From Paenibacillus sp. EZ-K15 (GTDB lineage: Bacteria > Bacillota > Bacilli > Paenibacillales > Paenibacillaceae): a stretch of 64,000 bases of DNA. Location: NCBI RefSeq assembly GCF_002573715.1, contig NZ_PDHM01000028.1, positions 124,001 to 188,000 on the forward strand, read 5' to 3'. The notes under the pieces are model-generated. The model was not told the DNA's origin. It saw only the letters and a program-made list of their open reading frames with translations, and did not search any database. How positions within the stretch are numbered: position 1 is the stretch's first letter; each line of letters starts with the position of its first letter. Both the position numbers and the translations under genes were made by a program. Below are positions 8,729-18,119 of the stretch, in pieces.

Positions 8729-10525
8729 CTAGACTGCCGGACGATCCAATAGATACAAGTTCCGATACCGCGGATAGCGCTCCATCAGCTCATCGTGGGT
8801 ACCCCGCATAACGATTTGGCCGTCTTCCATGAATAGGATCTCATCCATGCGCTCAACGCCCACCAGATGATGCGTTACCCAGATCAGCGTCCGGTCCTGC
8901 AGACTGGCGAACATAGTGGATAACAGTTCCCGCTCGGTTTTGGGATCCAGCCCGACCGTCGGTTCATCCAGAATGACAACAGGCGTCTTCTGCAGCAGGA
9001 TTCGGGCCAAAGCCACGCGCTGGCGTTCTCCCCCGGAGAAACGCTGTCCGGCTTCCTGCATACGGGTGCGGAGACCCTCCGGAAGGGAAGCAACCAAAGG
9101 TTCAAACCGCGCCAGAGCAACCGCGTCCCGTATTTCGGCCTCCGTGGCATCCGGCTGCCCGAGCCGAATGTTGTTCATTAGCGTTGTATCGAACAAGTGC
9201 GGACTCTGATTCAATACCGAAATAACGGAAGATATCTCATCGCCAAACCGCGCAGCATCCACTCCGCCCAGGGTAAGACTTCCCCCTGAAGGTGCCAGCA
9301 CGCCCTGAATCAGCTGCAGCAGGGTGGATTTACCGGCACCGGAACGCCCTATAATGGCTACCTTGGCCCCAGGAGGAATATCCAGGGATACATCCGTTAA
9401 TGTAGACCCTTCCCTACTCGCATCGGATCGTTCCAGCCCGGATTCGCCGCCTGCTGCCTGATCATAACGGAAGCTGACGCCATCCGCCTTCACATGGACA
9501 CCGCTGCTTATGACAGATTCGATCTCTCCCTTATTCAGCTGTTGCTCCAGGTTCCGCTCCCCTTCAGATGCATCTGCGCTTTCTATCGCCTGAAGTCTCG
9601 CGACCGATTGGCCGTACTGCGGAATCCGCTCCACGGCTTCGGATACCGGCAGGAATGCGTCCATTAACGGGAATACAACCAGCACAAAAGCCGCGATCAG
9701 CGTAACATCGATCGAGCCGTCCGCATACTGCCGTCCTGACCAATACACCATCGATACCACCGTCACGGCAACCACGCATTGAGCGATAAAAGCCCGAAGA
9801 CGCGACCAGCGCTTAAGGGAGCGGTCGGTCCGGTCGACCTCGGCTTCATCTGCCTCATAACCGGTCAGGAACTCCGTCTGCCTGCCGCTGACATACCATT
9901 CATGAATACCCAGTACCGCGTCGGTTAGCTTCTGGTAGAGGTTGCTGCGGGCCTGCTTCATCTCCCGGTTCTTCCGTTTGGTGAGCAGCAGGGAAACCAG
10001 TGGCAGCACCAGAATCAGCACCGCTACATATAACGCGAGCAGAAGGGCAAATGCCGGGTCAAACAGGCCGACGGCCAGAATAACCCCGACGTATAACACA
10101 AGCGCCACAATCGATGGAAAAACCGTTCGAATATAGACGTCCTGCAAATACTCGATATCATCAGAGAGCACGCCCAGCAGATCCCCGGTGCGGTACCGGG
10201 AGGACAAACGGAGGGCTTGCGGTTCCAGAATGCGGTACAGCCGCAGACGCATCTGGGACAGGATGCGAAGAATCGTGTCATGTCCCACCAGGCGCTCCAC
10301 GTAATGGATGACCGCGCGTCCGATGCCGAAGGTCCGAACCCCTACGGTCGGCACGTATACCATCAGGATATTTTCCGGTCGCAGGGCGGACTTGGAGATC
10401 AAATACCCGGATGTGAACATCAGCATCCCGGCGAACAGGATCGTGAGCACGCCAAGCATCACAATCAGCAGAAAGCGCCAGAAGTTTGCCGTTACGTAAG
10501 GCCGAAACCACGATTCCTGCTTCAT
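8729..10525 (-). CDS. cydC: thiol reductant ABC exporter, CydC subunit
   Basis: One half of the heterodimeric CydDC ABC exporter. It is needed for assembly of cytochrome bd and exports reduced thiols (cysteine, glutathione) in characterised bacteria. The 598-residue protein has an N-terminal six-helix membrane domain (about 15-310) and a C-terminal ATPase with Walker A GRSGAGKST, signature FSGGERQRVALAR and Walker B VVILDEPT. The HHL switch histidine is present. The start overlaps the cydD stop by four bases (ATGA), a sign of coupled translation. It is the last gene of the cydABDC operon. Confidence 0.95.
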   Translation of the reverse strand: MKQESWFRPYVTANFWRFLLIVMLGVLTILFAGMLMFTSGYLISKSALRPENILMVYVPTVGVRTFGIGRAVIHYVERLVGHDTILRILSQMRLRLYRILEPQALRLSSRYRTGDLLGVLSDDIEYLQDVYIRTVFPSIVALVLYVGVILAVGLFDPAFALLLALYVAVLILVLPLVSLLLTKRKNREMKQARSNLYQKLTDAVLGIHEWYVSGRQTEFLTGYEADEAEVDRTDRSLKRWSRLRAFIAQCVVAVTVVSMVYWSGRQYADGSIDVTLIAAFVLVVFPLMDAFLPVSEAVERIPQYGQSVARLQAIESADASEGERNLEQQLNKGEIESVISSGVHVKADGVSFRYDQAAGGESGLERSDASREGSTLTDVSLDIPPGAKVAIIGRSGAGKSTLLQLIQGVLAPSGGSLTLGGVDAARFGDEISSVISVLNQSPHLFDTTLMNNIRLGQPDATEAEIRDAVALARFEPLVASLPEGLRTRMQEAGQRFSGGERQRVALARILLQKTPVVILDEPTVGLDPKTERELLSTMFASLQDRTLIWVTHHLVGVERMDEILFMEDGQIVMRGTHDELMERYPRYRNLYLLDRPAV

Positions 10526-12405
10526 TGTACTCCCTCCATCTGCGATGTAATTAATCCATAATAGACACCTTGCCGAGCGATAAGCTCCTCATGGGTTCCC
10601 GTTTCCGCCACCCGCCCCTGATGCAGAACGAGGATGTGATCCATATCCTGCATCCAGTGCAGTCTGTGCGTCGCGAGGAATACCCACTTATCTTGAAAAA
10701 GGGACAGCATCGTCTCCTTCAGCTCGTATTCCGTCTCGATATCCAAATGGGCCGTCGGCTCATCCAGCAGCAGAACCCGCCGGCCGCCGAGCAGCGCTCT
10801 GGCCAAGGCCACGCGCTGTGCCTGACCGCCGCTTAAAGCGCGTCCGCCGCCGCCGATCATCTCCGCGAGTCCGCCGGGTAAGCTCTTCACCAGATCCGAC
10901 AGACCCGCCGCTTCGACCGCTGCTTCGACTTGCGCTGTTGACGCCTCCGGCGCATAAAAGCGCACATTATCCGCTAGGGTAGCACCGAATAAATACGGCT
11001 GCTGCGGCATATAGGTGACCTCGGTCCGCCACGCCCGCCGGTTCCAGTCCTCCAGCTTCACGCCGTTTAGCTCCATCATCCCGGATGTTGGCGCCATGAA
11101 TCCGCCTAATAGCTCGATGAGCGTGGATTTGCCGGCCCCGCTCTCCCCGACGATACCGATCTTGCGTTGACCCGGTATCCGGAAGCTGACATTCTCCAAG
11201 GAAGCCGGCCCCAACTCTTCGTGCCTGAGGCCGATACCGGACAGCTCCAGTACGCTGTGGTTATCCCATTGGAATCGCAGCTGCGGCGGATTGGGCTCAG
11301 GCGAATTATCTTTAATTTTAAATGTTAGGCCTGTTTGGGTCGTTGCAAGCATTCCTGTCGTTGCCATCGCAGTGTCAGCCGCTCCGGTTGATCCCAACGG
11401 GCCTGCGCCGTTGTCCGAACCCTCTGCGCCAACAGCATCATCACGATCGGCGGAACGCCCTTTCCGGGCCTCCTGAATCATGGATTGCATCGCTTCCCCT
11501 GCCTGCTTACCATCCAGCGTGGCATGAAAGTCCGCCCCGACCATGCGCACCGGCAGGAAATACTCCGGTGCCAGGATCAGGATAAGCAGCGCGGGCAGCA
11601 GCTCCAGGCTGCCGTTAATGAGGCGTAAGCCTAAGTTTACCGCAACAGATGCCACGGACAGCATCGTAAAGAAATCCAGCGCGAAGGACGACAGAAACGC
11701 CACGCGCAGCGTCCGCATAGTAGCTGCTCGATATCCCTCGCTGACCTGCTGTATGCTCTCGCTGTGCTTGCGGCTCTGTCCCAGAAACTTCAGGGTACTC
11801 AGACCTCTCAGCGAATCTACAAAATGATTAGACAGCATCCGGTAAGAATCCAGCTGCCGCTCGGTCTGCTTTCTCGCGGCAAGTCCCACGAGGATGAGAA
11901 ATACGATCAGGATCGGCATGGTCACCAGCAGAATAATGCCCGAAATCCGGTCCGTCATGAACACGTACAGCCATACCAGAGCCGGGGTAATGCTCGCCCC
12001 CATCATGCGCGGTATGGTCAGCTCCGCATATTTGCGGAACTTGCCGATGCCCTCCAGCACAAGCGTAACCACATTGCCTGTTCCTTCCGACCGGACAAAG
12101 GACGGCCCCTTCCGAAACAGCTCATCCAGCAGCTGCTTCCTCAGGCTCGTGCCCGTCTCCTCGGCAAAGCGCTGTGCGATTCCTTGCTGCACGGCTGAGA
12201 TGCCGTGGCGTGCCAGAAATGCAAGCAGGAACAAGGCAATGGTCTCCCCCTGCTCCTGCAGCGTTGATCCGGCAAACAAGGCGGATATGGCTTCCGCCAG
12301 CCACTTGGCTTGCAGGAGGATGGCCATGCTCTGTGCCAGGGTACATACGGCGACAAGGAAGAATACCGTCTTGGCGCCTTTGTATCCCAGCAGATCTTTT
12401 CCCAT
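10522..12405 (-). CDS. cydD: thiol reductant ABC exporter, CydD subunit
   Basis: Partner of CydC in the thiol exporter. The 627-residue protein has membrane segments across about 15-300 and an ATPase domain with Walker A GESGAGKST, signature LSGGQAQRVALAR and Walker B VLLLDEPT. A low-complexity linker of about 60 residues (AVGAEGSDNGAGPLGS region) separates the two domains and is longer than usual. The start ATG shares one base with the cydB stop (TGATG), so translation is probably coupled. Gene order is cydA-cydB-cydD-cydC. Confidence 0.95.
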   Translation of the reverse strand: MGKDLLGYKGAKTVFFLVAVCTLAQSMAILLQAKWLAEAISALFAGSTLQEQGETIALFLLAFLARHGISAVQQGIAQRFAEETGTSLRKQLLDELFRKGPSFVRSEGTGNVVTLVLEGIGKFRKYAELTIPRMMGASITPALVWLYVFMTDRISGIILLVTMPILIVFLILVGLAARKQTERQLDSYRMLSNHFVDSLRGLSTLKFLGQSRKHSESIQQVSEGYRAATMRTLRVAFLSSFALDFFTMLSVASVAVNLGLRLINGSLELLPALLILILAPEYFLPVRMVGADFHATLDGKQAGEAMQSMIQEARKGRSADRDDAVGAEGSDNGAGPLGSTGAADTAMATTGMLATTQTGLTFKIKDNSPEPNPPQLRFQWDNHSVLELSGIGLRHEELGPASLENVSFRIPGQRKIGIVGESGAGKSTLIELLGGFMAPTSGMMELNGVKLEDWNRRAWRTEVTYMPQQPYLFGATLADNVRFYAPEASTAQVEAAVEAAGLSDLVKSLPGGLAEMIGGGGRALSGGQAQRVALARALLGGRRVLLLDEPTAHLDIETEYELKETMLSLFQDKWVFLATHRLHWMQDMDHILVLHQGRVAETGTHEELIARQGVYYGLITSQMEGVQ

Positions 12406-13421
12406 CAGTACTCCAGATGCTCCTTCTCATGTACCCGTTTGTGGAAAACGAAGTAACTCCAAATTTGATAGCCCAATACGAATGGCAGCAGCGTTACCGC
12501 CACAATCGTCATAATCTTGAGAGAATACGGTCCGGAGGCCGCATTATAAATAGTCAGGTCAAATGCCGAATTGATGGAACTGACCATCACGCGCGGGAAC
12601 AAGCCCACGAACACGGACGTTACCAGCAGGGCGATAACCGCCCCGGTCATCCCGAAAGCCCAGCCGTCCCGCTTGATGTTCATGAAATATCCCCCCAGCA
12701 GGAATGCGAGCAGAGCCAGCACCAGCAGCACGGTTAACACCACGCCACGCTTCTCGAAGACATCGGTCATGAAATACGTCATCACCCCGAATGCCACGAA
12801 CAGGGCCGCTACGGGAAGCAGGAGTCTCCGGGCCATACGGCGCGCCCGTTCCTGAAGATCCCCCATCGTGCGCAGTGTTGTGAACATTAAGCCATGCAGC
12901 AGGCAGAGCATCACCATCGTCAGCCCGCCAACCACAGTATAGCCATTCACAACATCAAACAATCCGGCATGCATCTGCATCTCTTCGTTAATCGGGAGCC
13001 CCTGAATCAGGCAGGCAAAAACAACGCCAAGCAGGAATGGCGGAAGCACGCTGCCGGTGAAGATTGCACCGTCCCACACCCGTTTCCAGCGAACATCGCC
13101 CACTTTGCCGCGGAATTCAAAGGCCACCCCGCGTCCGATCAAGGCCAGCAGAAGAAAGACAAGCGGAATGTAGAAGCCGCTGAACAGCGTAGCATACCAG
13201 TTCGGGAAGGCGGCGAACATCGCGCCGCCCGCCGTCAACAACCAGACCTCGTTAGCATCCCAGAACGGGCCGATCGAGTTGATCAGCACCCGGCGCTGGG
13301 TATCATTTTTGGCCAGCAGCTGCGTGGACATCCCGACCCCGAAGTCGAAGCCCTCCAAGAAGAAGAACCCGATAAACAATACGGCAACGAGCACAAACCA
13401 CAGTTCGTTAAGAGACAGCAT
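12405..13421 (-). CDS. cydB: cytochrome bd ubiquinol oxidase subunit II
   Basis: Integral membrane subunit of the cytochrome bd quinol oxidase, used at low oxygen. The frame is open back to 13538, but the true start is ATG 13421 (protein begins MLSLNELWF), with AAGGAGGGC just upstream. This gives 338 residues, the usual CydB length, with about eight or nine membrane segments. The FFFLEGFDFGVG and GPFWDANEVWLLTAGGA stretches are family hallmarks. The start lies inside the last codons of cydA (14-base overlap), so the two are translationally coupled. Confidence 0.95.
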   Translation of the reverse strand: MLSLNELWFVLVAVLFIGFFFLEGFDFGVGMSTQLLAKNDTQRRVLINSIGPFWDANEVWLLTAGGAMFAAFPNWYATLFSGFYIPLVFLLLALIGRGVAFEFRGKVGDVRWKRVWDGAIFTGSVLPPFLLGVVFACLIQGLPINEEMQMHAGLFDVVNGYTVVGGLTMVMLCLLHGLMFTTLRTMGDLQERARRMARRLLLPVAALFVAFGVMTYFMTDVFEKRGVVLTVLLVLALLAFLLGGYFMNIKRDGWAFGMTGAVIALLVTSVFVGLFPRVMVSSINSAFDLTIYNAASGPYSLKIMTIVAVTLLPFVLGYQIWSYFVFHKRVHEKEHLEY

Positions 13422-14811
13422 TGTAGCCCTCCTTATTAAACGGATCGCTTGCGTGGTGGTCATCTTCCTCCGCCGCATACGGTCCTTTCTTAATGACTTT
13501 GATAAATAGATACGCCATGACGGCTGCCAGCACCGCATAAATGGCGGTAAACATGATCAGCGAGAACAGGATCGATCCTGCGCTGACGTTCGGTGAAACA
13601 CTGTTCTCCGTGGTGATCAGTCCGAATACCGTCCACGGCTGCCGCCCGATCTCCGTCATAATCCACCCCGACGTGTTGGCGATGAACGGCAGCGAAATAC
13701 CGAACAGCATCAGTCTGAGGAACCATTTGCCGGCCTTCTCGACCTTTTTGCGCAGCATGAGCCATGCTCCGTACAACCCCAGCAGAATCATGATGCTGCC
13801 TGCGGCCACCATAATCCGGAAGCTCCAGAATGTGGTGCGCACAGGAGGGATATAATCTCCAGGTCCATACTGCTGTTCGTATTGCGCCTGCAGCTCCTTC
13901 ATCCCGATGACTTCACCGGAAAACTTGCTATAGGACAAAAAGCTGAGCAAATAGGGGATTTTAAACTCCATCGTGTTCTCCTGTTTATCCGGATCGATGG
14001 CCGCAATGACCGTCCAAGCCGCAGGATCGTCACTCGTTTCCCATAGGCTCTCCGCAGCGGCCATCTTCATCGGCTGCGTATCCACCAGGTACTGCGCCTG
14101 CTGGTGACCGAATACCGCAACCAGAATGGAGGTGATGAGGCCAATCACGATGGCGATATGGAATGATTTCTTAAAGAAATCCAAATCTTGCTTCTTCATT
14201 AGTTTGTAGGCACTCACACCTGCTACGAGGAACGCCCCGGTTGCCAGTGCCCCGAAGATCGTGTGCGGGAACTCCACTAGCAGCTGACCATTCGTAATCA
14301 GTGCGAAGAAATCATTCATCTCCGCCCGCCCATTGTTCATCTCGAACCCGACGGGACGCTGCATGAATGAATTCGCTGCCAGAATCCAGAAGGCGGACAT
14401 CAGGGTCCCGAAGGACACCAGCCAGATACTGAGCAGATGGACCTTCTTCGATAATCGGTCCCAACCGAATATCCATAGTCCGATAAACGTCGACTCGAGA
14501 AAAAACGCCAGCAGCGCTTCGATGGCAAGTGGTGCGCCAAACACGTCTCCGACAAACCGCGAGTAATCCGACCAGTTCATGCCGAACTGGAATTCCTGCA
14601 GAATCCCTGTCACAACCCCGACCGCAAAGTTAATCAGGAACAGCTTTCCCCAGAACTTGGCCATTTTCTTGTATACTTCCTGGCCTTTGACAACATACAT
14701 CGTCTCCATGATGGCAATCAGAAACGCCAATCCGATGGACAACGGTACGAAAATAAAGTGAAAAATGGTTGTCGATGCGAATTGAATTCGCGCCAGCATA
14801 ACCGGATCCAT
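13408..14811 (-). CDS. cydA: cytochrome bd ubiquinol oxidase subunit I
   Basis: Heme-carrying subunit of cytochrome bd, which oxidises quinol and reduces oxygen to water. The 467-residue protein has about nine membrane segments. The N-terminal TTIFHFIFVPLSIG contains the conserved histidine expected to ligate a heme. The GRQPW motif is intact, and the Q-loop is of the short form common in Firmicutes. It is the first gene of the operon. Two Rex-type palindromes lie 80-155 bases upstream, consistent with induction when NADH rises. Confidence 0.96.
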   Translation of the reverse strand: MDPVMLARIQFASTTIFHFIFVPLSIGLAFLIAIMETMYVVKGQEVYKKMAKFWGKLFLINFAVGVVTGILQEFQFGMNWSDYSRFVGDVFGAPLAIEALLAFFLESTFIGLWIFGWDRLSKKVHLLSIWLVSFGTLMSAFWILAANSFMQRPVGFEMNNGRAEMNDFFALITNGQLLVEFPHTIFGALATGAFLVAGVSAYKLMKKQDLDFFKKSFHIAIVIGLITSILVAVFGHQQAQYLVDTQPMKMAAAESLWETSDDPAAWTVIAAIDPDKQENTMEFKIPYLLSFLSYSKFSGEVIGMKELQAQYEQQYGPGDYIPPVRTTFWSFRIMVAAGSIMILLGLYGAWLMLRKKVEKAGKWFLRLMLFGISLPFIANTSGWIMTEIGRQPWTVFGLITTENSVSPNVSAGSILFSLIMFTAIYAVLAAVMAYLFIKVIKKGPYAAEEDDHHASDPFNKEGYNAVS

Positions 14812-14893
14812 ATTAAGATACCCCTTTCTTTAGCTCACGTGATCACTTCAAATTTGATTCTTTTTGTATTGTCGCAGACCACGCCCTTAAGGA

Positions 14894-14911
14894 TTGTGAT
14901 AAACATCACAA
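14894..14911. promoter_or_regulatory. Rex-type operator, site 1
   Basis: TTGTGAT-AAAC-ATCACAA is a perfect inverted repeat of 18 bases. It matches the Rex consensus TTGTGA-N6-TCACAA. It lies 83 bases upstream of cydA. In B. subtilis Rex represses cydABCD, so the same control is likely here. Confidence 0.8.
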
Positions 14912-14946
14912 TATCAGGGCTGAAACTGGGGCAAAAAGTTATAAAT

Positions 14947-14964
14947 TTGTGACGAAAATCACTA
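14947..14964. promoter_or_regulatory. Rex-type operator, site 2
   Basis: TTGTGA-CGAAAA-TCACTA differs from the Rex consensus at one base. It lies 53 bases (start to start) from site 1 on the far side from cydA, about five helical turns, so the two dimers could bind the same DNA face. Confidence 0.65.
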
Positions 14965-15055
14965 AGTAGGCGGTGGAATATGTGAGGATTATCAATTGGA
15001 ACATGGCTTGCGGCATCCGCTCACAGGCCAAGCCCGGTATTTACGCACCAAAAAA

Positions 15056-15081
15056 GCAGGTTCGCCCTCAGGCCAACCTGC
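15056..15081 (-). terminator. terminator after ade
   Basis: GCAGGTT-GCC / GGC-AACCTGC hairpin. On the minus strand it is followed by six T (complement of 15049-15055). It terminates the adenine deaminase gene. Confidence 0.85.
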
Positions 15082-15100
15082 TTCGGTTTATGCTGCAATC

Positions 15101-16903
15101 TTATTGAACCGCGCCAATCTCGGTCTCGATGAGCTTGAATTCCGTTACGTCTGCGATCCCGCGGTTGGTAATGCGGATTTCCGGAATCACCGGCAGCGCA
15201 ATCAGCGAGAAGGTCATGAACGGCGCATGGATATAGCATCCAAGTTCCTTCCAAGCCTCCTCCAAGGCAGCGACTTCCTCCGCTACGATCTCAACCGGAC
15301 GGTCCGCCAGCAAACCGGCAATCGGCATCGCCACTTTCGCCAGCACCTTGCCGTCCCGTACCACGATCATGCCGCCTCCACACGCCGCCAGCTCATTTGC
15401 CGCGAGTGCCATATCCTCGGCATTCGTACCCATCACAAGCAGATTGTGGCTGTCGTGCGCGACCGTGGACGCAACCGCGCCGGACTTGAGCTCGAAGCCG
15501 CTCGCAAAACCGAGCGAGATTTGTCCTGTCGTGCCGTGGCGCTCAATGCATGCCAGCTGAACCACGTCCTGATCCAGGTCTGGCTGGATCACCCCTTGAT
15601 GCACGGTAAGCACCGCCGTCATTTTGGCGGTACGGGCGCTGTTCTCGATGACGCGGACCACGTTCACTTCCGTACGTGCGGCATCGAATTTGCTGCGCAG
15701 CAGAAAGTCATCCGCAGTAAGCGATCGCTGCAGCCGGACCGAGTTAAACGCTTTTTCCGGGTATTGATATACCGGGAACGCCTTCACGAGTCGGCCGTTC
15801 TCGGCAACCACTTCGCCATCCGTGATCACAACGGAAGGTACCATGCTTTTCAGATCATCAATCAGCAAAATATCTGCCGTTTTGCCTGGCGAAATGCTGC
15901 CAAGCTCCATGTCCATGCCGAAATAACGAGCCACGTTGATCGTTCCCAGCTGGATCGCCGTAACCGGGTCCACGCCCTCTTCCATAGCGCGGCGGACTAC
16001 ATGGTTCATGTGTCCGAGTCTCAGCAGCGTCTGCGGATACACATCATCCGTAACCAGAGAAATATTGTCTGTTCGCACCTTATCTTCCGTTATGACCTTA
16101 ACAACTTCCTTCACATCCTGCCAAGCCGAACCCTCACGGATCATCAGGTGCATGCCGAGGCGAACCTTCTCCAAAGCCTGCTCTCTGGTTACCGTCTCAT
16201 GGTCGGAGCTTACGCCGGTTGCCATATATGCCTGCAGCATCCGGACATCCTCTGCCGGAAAATGTCCTGTCACCGTCTTGCCCGCACGCAGCGTGGCTTC
16301 GATCTCCCCGCTCATGGTCGGATCGCCATACACGACGCCCGGGAAATTCATCACTTCACCAAGCCCGGCAACACCGGGCCATGTCAGCCCTTCCTCAATG
16401 TCGGCTACGCCCAGCTGTGCGCCAGCATCCTCCAGATCAAAGGTCGACGGTACACACGAAGGAACGGTAGTGAACACCTTCATCGGCAGCTGCTGCCCTT
16501 CCTCATGCATCCAGCGCACACCCTCCATGCCGAATACGTTGGCAATCTCATGGGGATCCATATAAACCCCAGTCGTTCCGCTAACGATAGCCGCCTTGGC
16601 AAACTCGGTCACGGTGAGCATCGTGCTCTCCACATGCATATGACCGTCGAGCAAGCCCGGCGAGATATATCGGCCATTCGCTTCGATGACCCAAGTCCCT
16701 TCCCCAATCGTATGATCCGCGTTGCCGATATAAGCGATGCGTCCGGATGCCATGGCCACGTCCACCTGCTCCTGAAGCTCGCCTGTAAACACATTCACCA
16801 GCGTGCCGTTCTTGATGACCAGATCGGCAGGCTTCTGTCCTAACGCAACTTTTCCCAGCTGCCGGCTAACCTCGTATCGTTTCTGTCTCTTGCTTGAACT
16901 CAT
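15101..16903 (-). CDS. ade: adenine deaminase
   Basis: Converts adenine to hypoxanthine plus ammonia in purine salvage; metal-dependent amidohydrolase fold. The 600-residue length fits AdeC-type enzymes. Visible metal-site segments are GLLDGHMHVEST, the MDPHEIAN stretch and SLVTDD. A C-terminal AVASTVAHDSHNLLVMG segment is also typical of AdeC. ATG 16903 has AGGGGAG about 12 bases upstream. A 112-bp repeat element ends 27 bases before the start in the same orientation. The gene is monocistronic with a terminator at 15056. A 615-codon antisense frame spans it but is a shadow. Confidence 0.95.
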   Translation of the reverse strand: MSSSKRQKRYEVSRQLGKVALGQKPADLVIKNGTLVNVFTGELQEQVDVAMASGRIAYIGNADHTIGEGTWVIEANGRYISPGLLDGHMHVESTMLTVTEFAKAAIVSGTTGVYMDPHEIANVFGMEGVRWMHEEGQQLPMKVFTTVPSCVPSTFDLEDAGAQLGVADIEEGLTWPGVAGLGEVMNFPGVVYGDPTMSGEIEATLRAGKTVTGHFPAEDVRMLQAYMATGVSSDHETVTREQALEKVRLGMHLMIREGSAWQDVKEVVKVITEDKVRTDNISLVTDDVYPQTLLRLGHMNHVVRRAMEEGVDPVTAIQLGTINVARYFGMDMELGSISPGKTADILLIDDLKSMVPSVVITDGEVVAENGRLVKAFPVYQYPEKAFNSVRLQRSLTADDFLLRSKFDAARTEVNVVRVIENSARTAKMTAVLTVHQGVIQPDLDQDVVQLACIERHGTTGQISLGFASGFELKSGAVASTVAHDSHNLLVMGTNAEDMALAANELAACGGGMIVVRDGKVLAKVAMPIAGLLADRPVEIVAEEVAALEEAWKELGCYIHAPFMTFSLIALPVIPEIRITNRGIADVTEFKLIETEIGAVQ

Positions 16904-16929
16904 GATGATTGCACGCTCCCCTTTTTTTA

Positions 16930-17041
16930 AGATATCAGAAAGTGTAAACTTCGAAGCTTGTGACTTCCTGATATCGCAATAAAAACTTCTTCTAACTGCG
17001 GTCTGTCACCTGTGAAAGTGCGTTGATAGACGTTTTTCTTA
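16930..17041 (-). repeat. 112-bp dispersed repeat, copy upstream of ade
   Basis: Read on the minus strand, this segment matches the tandem units at 31574-31797 over exactly 112 bases with 12 differences (about 89 percent) and no gaps. Both ends are conserved: a TAA-x-AAAAACGTC start and a GATATCAG ... CTGATATCT end that can pair as a stem. It lies in the leader of ade. A small reading frame runs through it, but the differences do not favour third codon positions, so I do not call it coding. Confidence 0.85.
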
Positions 17042-17089
17042 TTATGAACGGTAAGAATACAAAATCGATCCGCTGTATAACACGCCAAA

Positions 17090-17118
17090 CACCCCGGGCA
17101 GCGTATCTGCCCGGGGTG
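17090..17118. terminator. strong GC hairpin, possible terminator
   Basis: CACCCCGGGCAG / CTGCCCGGGGTG is a perfect 12-base stem with a five-base loop. Only three T follow on the minus strand, and the plus side has no T run. It may end minus-strand transcription from the quinone-reductase gene before ade. Confidence 0.5.
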
Positions 17119-17480
17119 CCTGTACTTATATCCATAGAGGAAGAGAAGTCCCGTGCAGCAGCAATGTATGCTATCTAGTCTGCACATCACCTCATCCGTT
17201 AAAACCTGCCGGATTCCAATCAAGATGATCCTCCAGCCCGGCTTCAATCATTGCGCAGCTGGGCTTGGTGGTGGGATTCTCAACCTTCATGTAGTCAAGT
17301 CATTTACGGTAACCTGGTAGAAACGCCTGGGCCCTATTCCCCGGCATATACATCAAGATTTGATTTTGATTAAACTTACCCTTCCATTCTCTTTTCGTTT
17401 CATTTGTTGTATGAATTATAATCCACCTGCCCGAGAAGTCAAGCCATTGGAAGGAACTGTACATCTCACGCTCTGCCAGC
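17119..17480. other. intergenic stretch without recognisable gene
   Basis: About 360 bases between the GC hairpin and the oxidoreductase stop. Short frames exist on both strands (for example 17300-17575 minus, which overlaps the oxidoreductase end out of frame), but none has a convincing ribosome binding site or family match. The ade promoter may lie here. Confidence 0.4.
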
Positions 17481-18059
17481 TCAAGCCAATTTCCGTCCCA
17501 TTCTCTGTACACGCTCAAGCCATTGCTTTCTTGCCACTTCAGGCATTTTGCGAAGCTGCGTAATGTTCGTGGCACGAACCGTGCCCACGCCGCAGAACTT
17601 CAGAATGGAATGCTTCATCATTTGATGTCCCGGCTGGCCGAGATAGAAACGATAGTAGACGTACGGCGAATCCATCGTGACGATCAAACGGGCCGTTTTC
17701 CCTTTGAGCAGCTGCTCCGGCAAAGGCGAGTTCCGACGGTACTTAAACGCAAAGCCCGGCAGAAAAACCCGGTCGATGAACCCTTTGAGCAGCGCCGGCA
17801 TGCCGCCCCACCAATTCGGGTACACAAATACCAGATGATCCGCCCAAGAAATCAGTTCCTGCGCTTTTTGCAGATCCGGCTCCAGCGGTTGGTTACCCTT
17901 ATAGCCGCCGGACAGATTCAAGTCAAACTCCAGCTCCGCAAGCACCAGCTCCCGCACCTCCGCCCCGGATTCGGCCGCCCCCCTTGCATAGACCTCTGCC
18001 AGCTGACTGCCATAACTGTTCTCAATGGGATTGCCTTGAATAATTAAAACCTTTTTCAT
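17481..18059 (-). CDS. NAD(P)H-dependent quinone oxidoreductase, flavodoxin-like
   Basis: A flavodoxin-fold reductase of the NQO1/MdaB/KefF family (192 residues) that would use FMN or FAD and NAD(P)H to reduce quinones. Evidence: a beta-strand and flavin phosphate loop at the N terminus (VLIIQGNP), then HLVFVYPNWWGGMPALLKG, the most diagnostic motif, and GKTARLIVTMDSP. The longer frame starts at 18095, but the protein should begin at ATG 18059 (MKKVLIIQGNP), preceded by a GGGGAAG motif. It lies 60 bases downstream of a tetR gene on the same strand. Both have a similar GAAC-x-CTAACC element upstream, so local repression is likely. Confidence 0.88.
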   Translation of the reverse strand: MKKVLIIQGNPIENSYGSQLAEVYARGAAESGAEVRELVLAELEFDLNLSGGYKGNQPLEPDLQKAQELISWADHLVFVYPNWWGGMPALLKGFIDRVFLPGFAFKYRRNSPLPEQLLKGKTARLIVTMDSPYVYYRFYLGQPGHQMMKHSILKFCGVGTVRATNITQLRKMPEVARKQWLERVQRMGRKLA

Positions 18060-18082
18060 ATGTTTCTTCCCCCTCATAATTT

Positions 18083-18100
18083 GGTTAACGAACACTAACC
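18083..18100. promoter_or_regulatory. candidate TetR operator upstream of the quinone reductase
   Basis: GGTTAACGAACACTAACC is an imperfect palindrome of 18 bases, 24 bases upstream of the oxidoreductase start. It shares GAAC-R-CTAACC with the element at 18721-18736 upstream of the tetR gene. Confidence 0.6.
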
Positions 18101-18119
18101 TGATGGTAAAAAGAAAAGG

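Noticed and set aside
14996-16843. A 615-codon plus-strand frame antisense to ade
   Set aside because: It mirrors adenine deaminase, has no recognisable family and no ribosome binding site. The ade protein has full family motifs.
16927-17247. A 106-codon minus-strand frame through the 112-bp repeat
   Set aside because: Differences among repeat copies do not favour third codon positions, and the start part is not conserved. Treated as non-coding repeat.
17300-17575. A 91-codon minus frame upstream of ade
   Set aside because: Overlaps the oxidoreductase gene in another frame, with no family match.
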